Assembly (NCBI GenBank): GCA_900617975.1
Contig: UZAE01012373.1
Span: 1-44,194 of the forward strand
DNA: 44,194 nucleotides
DNA from: Rodentolepis nana
Lineage: Eukaryota > Platyhelminthes > Cestoda > Cyclophyllidea > Hymenolepididae
Reading direction: 5' to 3'
In this document: piece by piece, positions 34,876-44,194 of the stretch
Layout of the letters: every line of letters begins with the position of its first letter
Position numbering within the stretch: the stretch's first letter is position 1
Position numbers and translations under genes: made by a program
The notes under the pieces: generated by a model
What the model saw: the letters and a program-made list of their open reading frames with translations, nothing else
Told to the model about the DNA's origin: nothing
The model's database searches: none

Positions 34876-37800
34876 ATGCAGGAAAATATTGACAAATCTG
34901 ACCCAACATATCCACCAGTTGTTTCAAATTTGCCAAATGCAGCGGACTTCAGGAATAGAGTCGACTTGTTAAGTGCCGAGGCGGCGAATTTTTGGTACTC
35001 ATACTTACCCTTCTCGCAACTGATGCCCCCCTCACATTTATTTCAATTAATGAACTTCCCAAGAGGCCCCCTTATACCTTCCACAACTACAAGGCCCCAA
35101 TCTTTCGGAAGTCCATTTTCCCTACCTACAGAGCATTCACCATCAAGCTCACCAACAGGTTCTCATCTTCAGAATGAAGAACGCAAAGTCGAAAATAGTG
35201 TAGAAGTTGCATGCGCGAATTCCAAGGATCCTAAGCGCAATCGGACGTCATTCTTGACGCAACAAAGCGAAATTCTGGAAAGAGCCTTTCAATCTGAGCG
35301 TTATATTACGAAGACACAGAGGGTCCAATTGGCCCAACAATTAGACCTCCCGGAAAACACAATCAAGGTAAATCTAATACGCGAATTATCTGGTGTTAAA
35401 GCAAAAAAACTTATATGAGACTTATTGAGGTACTTTCTTAAGGTTTGGTTTCAAAATCGACGCATGAAAGAAAGGCGAAAGTCAATGATGCTTCCCAGTA
35501 ATATCGGTAAGTCCTATCATTTATATTGAATTTAAGCTGCTTTGAAATCTTTCATTACATCTGTAATTGAAATGATTAAGTACATGTTCATTCATATTTA
35601 AATCAACCGTTATTATTATTATTATTGATATACGTTTTTCAACTAATTGTGAAAGTCATGAAGTTGGCAAAGCGAGTGATGATGCACAATAAGTAGAGTT
35701 CAGATTATTGCTTATTACCACGTGCAATCTCAGTGATAATTTGACTTTCAAATGGATAGTGAACCGAAGTGATCTGATAATGAGCACTTGAGGTTGTAGA
35801 CGGATGGTGAACTTTTTAATTCAAAACTGTTTAAAACAGCAGCATCTGCTCTTGAACTTGAAATTTCGAATCTCTTTCCTATCTCATTTCAACTTCTATC
35901 TAGAGCAGAATGATTTTGTAATGACAAGTAGAGATGTTAGCGAATATCCGTTCCTCAGTTAAAGACTTCCGAGACTATCAGTTGAAATCGCTGTCCTTCA
36001 AGGAGGTCAGCGTCATTTCAACGAAGGATCAGTGATGTTGATGGCTTTTCCCACAGGTAAATTCTGGTCACCTTCCTGCTCTCTGTTGTGAGCGGCGCAT
36101 ATTTCCACCAAAGGTAAAGGATCTAACATCCTCTCAGTTTGCAAGGTCCTTACATTTCACTGAAAAAGAATTTAATCTGCTTTTTTCATACGATACAATT
36201 TTATTTGAATTTAGAGCACTTCATATGGTCAGTTAAGGAAGAAGTTGGAACAGTGCCGATTACAATGTAAGTGCCTACCTTACTCGACCCCAAGTAGCTC
36301 ATTGTTATCTTGGGACAAATGAAGGCTGGGATTGCAATCTATAGTCATTTCGTGCCTGCATTTATAAGTACATATGAGATTGGAGAGTGGGGGGGAGTTT
36401 GAGGGCCGAGGAGTTGGTTAAGAGGTTAATGAGGTACAACTAGTCAAAATTAACTTCAGAAGTGCACTATTTCACATTTCAGTTTTGAGAAGAGAGAGAG
36501 ATCATTTAAGAATGCATCTTCTGAAAGCTCCAGTTTTTGCTCAATACATCTACTGGCATTTCCAGTTTCTTTGAACACTTGTCTCGAATTATGAAATGTG
36601 GGAAATATGTGGAAAGTGCTAATGAGCTGTCTCTGAGGTTATTTAAAATGTTCTCTTCCTGTTTTAACCCCCCCCCCCCCAAATTCCAATCCAACGCAAT
36701 TCGATGAAACAGGACTGTTGGCCACTCTGGACTTCCAAAAAATTTGATGTGACTAGCCCTGATTTTCAAGTTACTGCAAGTATTGTCGTTGACGAGGCAG
36801 GGGGTTCGTATTCAAAACAATCGCTTGATGATCATGTTTTTTTATTCATCAATTAGTGATAACTATTTTCTAGCGTTCATTTTTCATTTTTATTTTATTA
36901 GCCATGAAATAGGATGAACTTTTTATCTCCATTATAACCTTTTTATTTCAATATAAAGGGAACATAATAACAATAACCTGAGGTCATTCATAATGCCATC
37001 GTTTAATTGAGTTCTGAATCTGTCTCCTTAAGTGTATCAAAATGACTACTTACAATTAAGCACAATTAATTAAGTTCAAGATACTGAAGTTCAAGTAATA
37101 AAATTTTGTCATTGCTTGGGTCAGTTAACTTAATAAATTTCTACCATTCCTCATGGCTCTGGACTTGGGCGGAAAAGTATATGTTTGCGTGTATTCGTCT
37201 TTTTTACAGTTTTCTACTCTACACCCCTAATTCATTGTTATCATTTCTAATGTCTTAAACTACTATCCTCAGTCCCAGCAAAAATCACAGTCTTCGAAAA
37301 TGGTGAAATGTTTATTGGCCCAAAAAGGGATGTCTTCATTCCAACGGTAATTTGAAATCTTTGCTATAGTTCTAGTTTATTTGAGCTCCGAGTCCGTCTG
37401 TTGAAGCCCCCTTCACATTGTGAACATGCTTGAGAAACATCCATGTCTCAAAATTTAACAAGAGTTCATTGTTTTCAAATTCGGTTAGAAGACCTGGTTT
37501 CTTCTAATGTTAGGGGTGTGTAACAGACTTACCTCCACGTGGTGCACCCTGGACAGCATATACTCATACACAAAAAGTCGGCAGTTTCTTCTAATAGCCA
37601 AGGCAGTTTCAATATGGTGAGAAGTGGGACTTTATTTATCTTAATATTCTGCCAAGAGAAAAAATTGTCTGTTTATTTATTTGTTACTGTTGAGTTGTTT
37701 CATAGAATTGCCAAATACCCGCTTAACTACTTAAAATTTCATTTTTTGCAGTAAACAACCCATGGGCACGAGAAAGGCTGATGGAATATGCAAATGAACT

Positions 37801-37957
37801 ATGCCAGATGCGCGAATATAGGAATTATGCAGAAATACCCGAAACCTCCTCTTCTTCGAGCACGCAACCGTCTTGTGATGTTTCGACATTCACCGCAAAT
37901 TCGACTTTTTCCGTCGAAAGCTTTTATTCCCCGGATTTCAAACCCACCGACAACTAA
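34876..37957 (+). CDS. eve: even-skipped/Evx-class homeobox transcription factor
   Basis: Exons 34876-35367, 35443-35506 and 37752-37957 join in phase to 253 residues. Introns are 75 nt and 2245 nt. The homeodomain follows an N-terminal region rich in Pro and Ser. It keeps R5, F8, L16, F20, W48, F49, Q50, N51 and R53; Q50 and N51 contact TAAT-type DNA sites. The helix-3 run L-P-E-x-T-I-K-V-W-F-Q-N-R-R-M-K is the signature of eve/Evx proteins, while the first 35 positions are strongly diverged. Intron 1 falls between K46 and V47, a homeobox intron position I recall for Evx genes. The C-terminal exon starts N-N-P-W and ends in a Ser/Thr-rich tail; no Ala-rich repressor domain was seen. Eve proteins act in the nucleus as repressors in body patterning and neurons. 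AATAAA lies 10 nt after the stop. Intron 2 contains a 75-bp retroposed ribozyme head. The start is the first ATG; an acceptor-like CATACATAG lies just upstream. Confidence 0.85.
35607..35622. repeat. (ATT)n microsatellite in homeobox intron 2
   Basis: Five ATT-type triplets in tandem at the start of the large intron. Confidence 0.8.
37273..37346 (+). other. coding-like segment in eve intron 2
   Basis: Between an acceptor (TATCCTCAG) and a donor (GTAATT), one frame encodes K-I-T-V-F-E-N-G-E-M-F-I-G-P-K-R-D-V-F-I. This resembles the start of a doublecortin-type domain (usually V-x-R-N-G-D). It fits the phase of exon 2 but not the last exon, so it could only serve as an alternative end, belong to another gene, or be chance. 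Confidence 0.25.
37509..37583 (+). mobile_element. head-only retrocopy (ribozyme alone) with TSD
   Basis: GTTTCTTCTAAT at 37497-37508 and again at 37584-37595 flanks a 75-nt insertion. It contains only the family head: P1 GGGGTGT/GCACCCT intact, P3/L3 intact, P2 shortened, ending at GGCA just past the P2 strand. No SINE body or tail is present. Confidence 0.8.
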
Positions 37958-37967
37958 GTCTGTGACT

Positions 37968-37973
37968 AATAAA
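37968..37973 (+). terminator. poly(A) signal of eve-like gene
   Basis: AATAAA begins 11 nt after the TAA stop at 37955-37957. A very short 3' UTR is implied. Confidence 0.7.
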
Positions 37974-38151
37974 TGACATGACAATGGGGTGAATGAGAAC
38001 TATTTAAGGGCAATAACTATGACTTTTCAACATGCATTGCGAATCAAACAAAAAAATATACAAATAATATTCAAGAGAGAACAGCACTTGCCATAACTAA
38101 AAACTCCTTTTATTTAATAGTTCATTTGATAAGGAAAAATAGGCTGGGGCC

Positions 38152-38231
38152 ATTGGATTTTCTACGCATGCGATTGGTGCTTTTTGTGCCCAATCACATT
38201 TGCTCTCATTTTATTGGTTAAGAGCGTATAA
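38152..38231 (+). promoter_or_regulatory. orphan CCAAT/TATA promoter-like cluster
   Basis: CCAAT/ATTGG motifs at 38152, 38173, 38190 and 38213, followed by a GTATAAG box at about 38226. The layout mirrors the eve promoter. No convincing open frame follows; the first ATG (about 38266) reads eight codons. It could serve a non-coding transcript, a gene with a remote coding exon, or be an enhancer. Confidence 0.35.
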
Positions 38232-38239
38232 GTGTGCAG

Positions 38240-38881
38240 TACTATTCCCGCCTGATCTTCCCAAAATGAACAAAATATCACTAATATTTTGTTAGTCATG
38301 AATTAATTTTACCAAATTTAAAATTACAGAAGCTTAAGGCTCTAACATGATAGATAATTTAGTAACGATGATAATGTAATGTGACCCAGCAGATAGATTT
38401 GAACCAACCAATGACATGGGTTCATTGATCATTTGTAAGGAGTCGACTATGATGGAGTATTTCTAACTCCCTAAATGAAAACGCCGAGTTTGGCCAGGTG
38501 ATTGCTTGGTAGCTAAGCCCAGTAGAGTGAATAATTAATGAATAATCAGTAGAATTGAGAAAACTTGACAGTTGGAATGTAAAATATCTTGGAAACAAAG
38601 AAGTGTAAGTTTGAGAATAAGGAATTTCCTGCGACCTCCTAACCGATTCAAAATTGACTTCGTGATATAACATTGCCACCAAATGCAATGCTCATCGCAT
38701 TGACCTATTAATTACAAATACAGAAATATACATACATTTCGGCACAGAACAACCAAATAACTACCTAGTGAAGGTTGTGTGAAGAAAAGTTTTTCCCATT
38801 ATGTATTTTGATGCTTGGGGTTAGGAACTTATCGATTCGAGAAACCGTCTCAGATACATTCAATAGCACTGTATATTCACT

Positions 38882-38887
<6 letters not shown>
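38240..38887. other. intergenic, nothing recognised
   Basis: An open frame at 38422-38688 (minus) was read and has no domain. No repeat family was recognised. Confidence 0.4.

Positions 38888-38918
<31 letters not shown>
38888..38918. repeat. (TA)n microsatellite
   Basis: About 15 TA units directly abut the 3' truncation point of the LINE copy that follows, so the insertion or a deletion ended in this run. Confidence 0.95.
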
Positions 38919-38920
<2 letters not shown>

Positions 38921-40149
38921 AGACAACATAATTGGCATAGTGCTATCCTAATGGTCTCTATTTCTCCTTCGATAGCGGATCTATTGTGTCCCGCTACTGC
39001 GTAGAAAAAGAAGAGTTCAAAGAAGACACCTGCACCAATGTTTGCTTGGTTTTCTATGTACGACAGATCAGTGAAGACTTGGAACCATTGATCTGCAGGA
39101 TAGTTGACATTGATTGCCTCAAGGGCCAGTGAGCTCATCTGTTCTGGAGGGGTGTTTGATTTCCTGAAGAGGTCAAGCAGTTGTTTGCAACACACTACAT
39201 CAGTGTCTGCTAATGGGTTCATGGGTAGAGAGAGGCTTTTTGGTTTGTCATCGATTTGTAATGTTTTCTTCAGTTCTGTGGCTTTCTATATTAGACAAGA
39301 TTGCGTTTTCAGATGTCTTGGTCCATTCTCATAGATGCTGAAGAATTTGTTCATGGTAATGTGCAGTAGCTTCTCATACAGGATCAAGACCTTCTCTTTG
39401 ATAAGGGAACACATTGTGGTGCTCCCTGTAACCAGGAGCATTGCATCAATGGGTGTTGATTTTATCCCTCCAGTAATAAATCGTAATGCTTGGTTGTGTG
39501 CCCTCTCGAGTGGTTTGAGAGTGACCTCAGTGGCTGTAATGAGTGGCTTACAGAAATACAACATTATTGGCTGAATAAACATCTTGTAAGTGGTGTTGAG
39601 AGTTGAGTGTGCACAGCCCCATATGCTACCATCAAGACGCTTCAGTACGTTCAGTCTATTGGAGATTCGTTCTGCTATTTTAACAATGTGATATTTCCAT
39701 GTTAGCTTTGTGCCAAACGTCATTTATATGGTAGTATATTTGTACCTTAGAAACAGGTTTTTGCTGTGACGGGCCAAAGAACATATTTGGAAAGCAGTTT
39801 TCGCGGTGTTGATTACCATTCCATTATTGTCGCACCAGTATGTTAGTAGTTTAAGTGCACAATTTAGGACACTTTCTGTCCTGTCCTCAGCATTTTTCTT
39901 AATAGCGGAATACCATAGAACAAGATCATCTGCATAAATTAAGCACTGGATGCCCCTGACTGTCTGCACTAATTCAGCTATGTCATTGATGAAGACATTG
40001 AAAAGAGTGCAACTTGTGACAACTCCCTGTGGATGGCCTGATTGCGAAAGGTTGGATTTTGATAGAGTATTTCCATATCTGACTTTACGTGATCTTTGTC
40101 AAATGAATGCTTTTATCCAGTTTAGCATGTTATGCTTAATACCAATCTT
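38919..40149 (-). mobile_element. LINE copy, RT to RNase H, truncated both ends
   Basis: Read leftward from the N at 40150. It includes the RT region with Y-A-D-D-L-V-L-W (39724-39969), the RT C-terminal part (39286-39723) and RNase H (38919-39222). It is closely similar to the 31-34 kb copy over the shared part. The 5' end is lost at an N, and the 3' end stops at the (TA)n run. Confidence 0.9.
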
Positions 40150-40150
40150 N

Positions 40151-40608
40151 GAAACGTACATCCTGCTCCTCCCACGCCAACCAATTTTTATGCATGTGTG
40201 TGTGTGAGTACCGTTTATTTAGCAGATGTGTGCAATGAACTTTACGCTACCAACACACAGCATATCATAATGCCATTAGCTTGCTCATGGCAAATCGCAA
40301 AAAAATGTGCCTGCAATTGCAAGGCAACACAGAATCAAAATTTGGAGGTAAAATTTAATAGATACACTAGTTGAGTAGGCGGAAGTATTCTTCTGTATTG
40401 ATGTGTTTCCTAAATCATTTAACAACAAACAACAACAACAACGGTGAGACAAATAGCCACGCATGTCGATAAAGCCAGTATTAAAAGCTCATTGGTTGGA
40501 TATTCAAATGTGATTTCTGTCATATTGCAATGCTCGCTTATACAGATGTCGATTTTAAACTTTACAAATCGTAAAAAAGCCTATTCAGAATAACCGAATA
40601 CTCAGTTT
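40151..40608. other. sequence beyond an assembly N
   Basis: A GT-rich run (40196-40208) and an (ACA)n run (40422-40441) lie here. No gene was recognised. The join at 40150 is uncertain, so this block may not be contiguous with the LINE. Confidence 0.5.
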
Positions 40609-40621
40609 ATGATGTTATCAT

Positions 40622-41016
40622 GGGTGTGCGATAGATTTAACTTCACGTGATGCACCCTGGCCAACGATACTCATACAGTAAGAAAGCCTATTAACCGGCA
40701 GTTGACTTCGGACTTCAAACTACCACCATCCCACTGTGCGCCATATCCGACTACTTTCACAGTACTCACCTTACCTTCTACTCTATCTTTGTGTCTGTCT
40801 CCTTTATATCTTTGAAATACTCTCCTGTTCCCCCCCCCCTCGACTTTTTTCACTTTGATATTTCTTCCCCTCTATCAACTTTTTCTCACTTTGATGTTCC
40901 TCCTCCCTGTGAAAATTTTTTTCACTTTGATATTTCTTCCCCTCTATGAAGCCTGAAGTCAACTAAAGGGTTAATGATAACTATCAAAACGCCTGCCATT
41001 TGAGATAAATAAATAA
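40622..41016 (+). mobile_element. complete SINE copy with 13-bp TSD
   Basis: ATGATGTTATCAT at 40609-40621 and 41017-41029 flanks the copy. The head starts at GGGTGTGC and J1/4 reads CTGGCC. The 3' part has a threefold tandem expansion of a TTTCACTTTGATATTTCTTC-like unit (about 40845-40950). The tail is TTTGAGATAAATAAATAA. Confidence 0.94.
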
Positions 41017-41029
41017 ATGATGTTATCAT

Positions 41030-42334
41030 AAAGATTCATCGCTTTGGAACAGGTATACTCACAATTTTCATAACCCGAGGGCGCATGAAGTAATTGAATT
41101 ATAAATGACCTTTTAAGTCTGAATGTGGGAATTGATTAGGTCATCACAGGTGTGCTATAAATCTGAGGTCAATTAATGACCTCGAAATCACCTAACAGTC
41201 TTTCTCAGGGCAGTTCATGATCATTCACAACGCGTAAAAATTATGTGAAAGTAATTTTGAGTCATTACTCATGAGTGAAAGCCTCAAAAGTTTAACATGG
41301 TGCTCAGTTCATCAATTACATTGAATTCAACCAAATCAAATTGCGATTAATTCAAAATGAAATAAAGACGTAATGGGTCTGACAGCCTGCTCTACCGAGA
41401 TCAAAGTTAATGCAATTAACTTTAAAGAAATAGAAATATCCTCCATGTGATAAAACGGGTCAATTAGGCTTCAAATTCGCCTACGAGAATTCCTTCAGGA
41501 ATTTGGTCTATGAATTATAAAGTGCGAATTCTGGTAAATGAAGCAGTGAACTGGCAATAAGTGGCTCGTCTTCAAAGAATGAATGAAGACCTAACTCTTA
41601 TTCTCACCATCTTTCCCACTCCCTTAAACCCCAATCAAACACTACTGATAACCGATTTCAGTACACAATGGCAACTCTCAAAAACTTTTATCAAGTAGTA
41701 ATGAAGCACGATGTCATTAAAATATCCATTAATCTCGACAGTATAACTCCTAGTAACTGTGCCATTTAAAGCTGTGCATCTTTGTGTCCGTATCGTATTG
41801 TTAATATCAACTTAAAGCTGCGCATTCTTTCGATCATGTGGACTTAATGAAGCATTTAAGTTTATCTGCCAAATGCAAAATTTGCAATATATACATTTAC
41901 ACATACTTGTCATTGACATTGGCTGCCTTTAATAGTAAAATAAAATATATTAAAGAAGGTAATATCCAATTTAATTCATTTGACATTAAAGCACTCTAGT
42001 ATCTAACTACAATGTTCGATCTTAATGTCTTTAATTTAACAATCCAATTAACTCAACATACTTGGGGTTTAAAGGATTGACCTTTCGTCCTACATTTATT
42101 GCATGTATAACTGTAAACTAGAAATGTTATTCATTATATCTCAGTTTCCTCTATTCCTCTTTAAAGTTTATCATTTAAATGGGGGGGGGGTCGATTACGT
42201 GTAGCGAGTTACTACACCAATAAGTCTCGATTAATTCTCATCAATCCATATGGCAAGTTCACCTACTTGGAAAGGCCTCCGGACTTGAGCTAGCGCAATG
42301 ATATAAAGGAAGAAGACGTATTGTGAGTGAAGCG
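41030..42334. other. AT-rich intergenic stretch
   Basis: No supported gene. A G run (42181-42190) precedes a small inverted repeat, GTGTAG ... CTACAC (42199-42218). Confidence 0.4.
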
Positions 42335-42340
42335 TTTATT
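42335..42340 (-). terminator. poly(A) signal for minus-strand exon
   Basis: AATAAA on the minus strand, 27 nt past the stop at 42368. Confidence 0.5.
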
Positions 42341-42367
42341 GAAATTATATGATATCAGCAAAAATTA

Positions 42368-42701
42368 TTAGTCATCGCTCACATCTAGCATAATTTCAAT
42401 AAACATTAATAGCTGATTGCTTGAGCAGTCCTCTGCACGCATGACCGCACCCTCCAGAATCTTCGGGGGCATTAACCGATTTCTTTTAATTGAGTGTGCA
42501 AAATTGTTGGCCAGAGTGCAACAAATAGATTCCAAACAATTGCAATCGTAAATATAATAACAGTGGTAAATTTTATTAAGAGCACAAATAGAGAGGCAGG
42601 ACTGAGTACCATCTGTTGGAAACTCCCAAATCAAAATGCATTCATGAAATACATGCAGGTTGAATAGACAGAAATTGTAACCATTTGAAGGACGTAAAAT
42701 T
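42368..42701 (-). CDS. probable 3'-terminal exon of an unrecognised gene
   Basis: The minus-strand frame is open for about 110 codons from an acceptor-like TAAAATAG (exon start about 42701) to a TAA at 42368-42370. The product is Cys-rich in its middle (about eight Cys in 45 residues) and includes N-F-C-L-F-N-L-H-V-F-H-E-C and M-P-P-K-I-L-E-G-A-V-M-R. It ends in an acidic tail. An AATAAA follows closely. The composition looks coding, but no family was recognised and no upstream exon was found. The SINE at 42733 sits right upstream, probably in the preceding intron, so earlier exons would lie beyond 43155. Confidence 0.4.
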
Positions 42702-42732
42702 CTATTTTACGAAACATTTTAGTTCCATTAGG

Positions 42733-43141
42733 GGGGGGGGGGGGGGTGTGCGATAGACTTACCTCCACGTGGTGCACCCTGGGCAACGTATACTCATACG
42801 GCAAAAAAGTCTATTAATCGACAGTTCACTTCTGACTTCAAACTACCATCACCCCACTGTGTGCCATATTCGGCTAATTTCACAGTACTCACCTCACCTA
42901 ATTTCTACCTTTGTGTCTGTCTGACTCTTTTACGTCTGTGAATCATTATTCTGTCCCCCCTCTCGGTACGTCTGTGAATCATTATTCTGTCCCCCTCTCG
43001 ACTTTTAACGTCTGTGAATCATTATTCTGTCCCCCCTCTCGACTTTTTGCCACTTTGATGTTCCTCTTTCTTTCTGTGAAGCCCGAAGTCAGCTAAAGGG
43101 CTAATGATACCTATCATAACGCCTGCCATTTGAAATACATA
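42733..43141 (+). mobile_element. complete SINE copy with 13-bp TSD and 5' G run
   Basis: TAGTTCCATTAGG at 42720-42732 and 43142-43154 flanks the copy. The 5' end has about 10 extra Gs ahead of the ribozyme. The body contains three tandem units of a GTCTGTGAATCATTATTCTG segment (about 42930-43045). The 3' end is TGCCATTTGAAATACA with little tail. Confidence 0.94.
42743..42815 (+). ncRNA. best-preserved HDV-like ribozyme fold (SINE head)
   Basis: 73 nt, with G1 at 42743. P1: 42743-42749 with 42774-42780 (7 pairs, including G1-U and U7-G wobbles). P2: 42752-42760 with 42807-42815 (9 pairs, one wobble). P3: 42761-42763 with 42771-42773. L3: TCCACGT, whose CC can pair with GG of J1/4 (GGGCAA, 42781-42786) as P1.1. 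P4: 42787-42791 with 42796-42800. J4/2 is GCAAAA, with the candidate catalytic C at 42802. HDV has the closely similar L3 UCCUCGC and J1/4 GGGCAA. Self-cleavage would free the 5' end exactly at the element's first base. Confidence 0.75.
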
Positions 43142-43154
43142 TAGTTCCATTAGG

Positions 43155-43908
43155 TATTTTCAGAGTTCAAGCGTCTCCATTTTTGTTAATTACACCCCCT
43201 ATAAATCTCAAAACCCGTTTCTCAACAAATCTACTACTATTTACATTTAAATAGCCGTTAAGAAATGCATTTTATTATTAAGTCATATTGTTAAGTTAAG
43301 TAGGCAGTCGTGATTCAATCTCATAAATCCTTTTAGTCATGATCAGCCATCAGCAATTTACAAGGTTTATACTCACTCTAATGCATATATTATTTAGTAT
43401 TAATTATGCTTAAATATCGGGGAAAAGGAGCGGCAAAAGTAGAGTCAGGGGAGTTGTGGTTGTCCAAGGAGAAAGAGGATCATCTTTCACTTGAAGATTT
43501 GGATTTAGTGATTCCGATGCTAAAGTGAAGGCAAAATATTTTCGGATAATACAAATGTTGTTCCCTTCAAATCCGAAAACCCACGCTCTTGTAGCTAAAA
43601 AAATATTAACTGATTCGTTATAACTGTATGTCCAAGTTATTGCAATAATCTCGAGATGATTAATCTGAATTCATTAGGAAGATGACCTCTAATATCAAAT
43701 AGGTCTACGGAACGCAACAATAGGCGAGGAGTACCTCGATATCAGCGGGTTGTTTTGGACTGAATATATTGAAAATATGGGTAAATTCCTTCGAAAGTAA
43801 GCAAACTGCATCTACAAGAACGAACAACAGTGGCAAGCCTCCTCCCATTCTATTGTGAATTGTTTATTTCTTTTTCGGACGTTTTCTAGTATTCGGTCCA
43901 TTTATTTA
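43155..43908. other. intergenic or intronic, nothing recognised
   Basis: No supported coding frame. It may be part of an intron of the minus-strand gene ending at 42368. Confidence 0.35.
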
Positions 43909-44194
43909 CTTCAAATGGCATGCGTTTTGATAGTTAGCATTATTCCTTTAGCTGACGTCAGGCTTCGCAGAGGAAAGAACATCAAAGTAACAGAAAGTCG
44001 AGGAAAGGGGGAAGAGAAGAGTGATTCACAGATGAAGAGAAAAAGGTGGGGCAAGATGAGTACTGTGGAAGTGACCGAATATGACATACAATGGAGTCAT
44101 GGTAGTTTGAAGTCAGAAGTTAACTGCCGGTTTATAGATTTTTTCGCCATATGTGCATACGTTGCCCAGGGTGCACCTCGTGGAGGTAAGTCTA
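43909..44194 (-). mobile_element. SINE copy, reverse strand, cut by window end
   Basis: Runs leftward from inside the head at 44194 to the 3' tail at 43909. P4 (CGTAT-type stem) is damaged, while L3 and J1/4 are kept. The first ~10 nt, including P1, lie beyond the window. Confidence 0.92.

Noticed and set aside
36215..36266. Extra eve exon in intron 2
   Set aside because: It has fair splice sites, but including it puts the last exon out of frame; direct joining of 35506 to 37752 keeps the frame and the coding-like C-terminus.

Overview
The window is animal nuclear DNA. It is AT-rich and gene-poor, genes are split by very short introns (31, 43, 69-81 and 111 nt) as well as kilobase introns, and AATAAA signals follow several coding ends. 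It carries an even-skipped-class homeobox gene, so the source is a bilaterian. The divergent homeodomain, the tiny introns and the load of non-LTR retrotransposons suggest a fast-evolving lineage such as a flatworm or another derived, perhaps parasitic, lophotrochozoan. The species cannot be fixed from the sequence.

Host genes. 1587-2330 (+) encodes a small RING/RING/PHD zinc protein. 11091-11294 (+) is a possible tiny gene with a TATA box. Two RING-H2 genes lie divergently: 13900-13056 (-) and 14484-17516 (+). In its long model the second ends in a p97/VCP-binding VIM motif. 34876-37957 (+) is a complete three-exon eve/evx-like gene with a CCAAT-rich promoter. 42701-42368 (-) is a probable 3' exon of an unrecognised gene. 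Two further coding-like stretches (19896-20087 + and 24065-24340 -) are weak.

Mobile DNA explains most other structure. One LINE family (AP endonuclease, reverse transcriptase, RNase H, one ORF) is present in six pieces: 1-197, 6133-7020, 25020-26100, 26102-26886, 31338-34361 and 38919-40149. About fifteen copies of a 300-600 bp non-autonomous element (called SINE here) have the same first ~75 nt and the same last ~60 nt as the LINE, including the (AAAT)n tail. Several have clean 12-14 bp target-site duplications. A decayed Ty3/Gypsy copy (5340-7310) is split by one LINE insertion.

The main discovery candidate is the shared 5' head. It folds by eye into a complete HDV-like double-pseudoknot ribozyme with P1, P2, P3, P1.1, P4, the L3 loop and the GGCAAA joining strand, closely resembling HDV in sequence around L3 and J1/4. 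The LINE and its short partner therefore look like an animal counterpart of the trypanosome L1Tc/NARTc or ingi/RIME pairs. Around this core the window shows tandem mixed heads (3473-3835), a 75-bp head-only insertion with its own TSD inside the eve intron (37509-37583), and a LINE-SINE chimera integrated as one unit (31159-34361).
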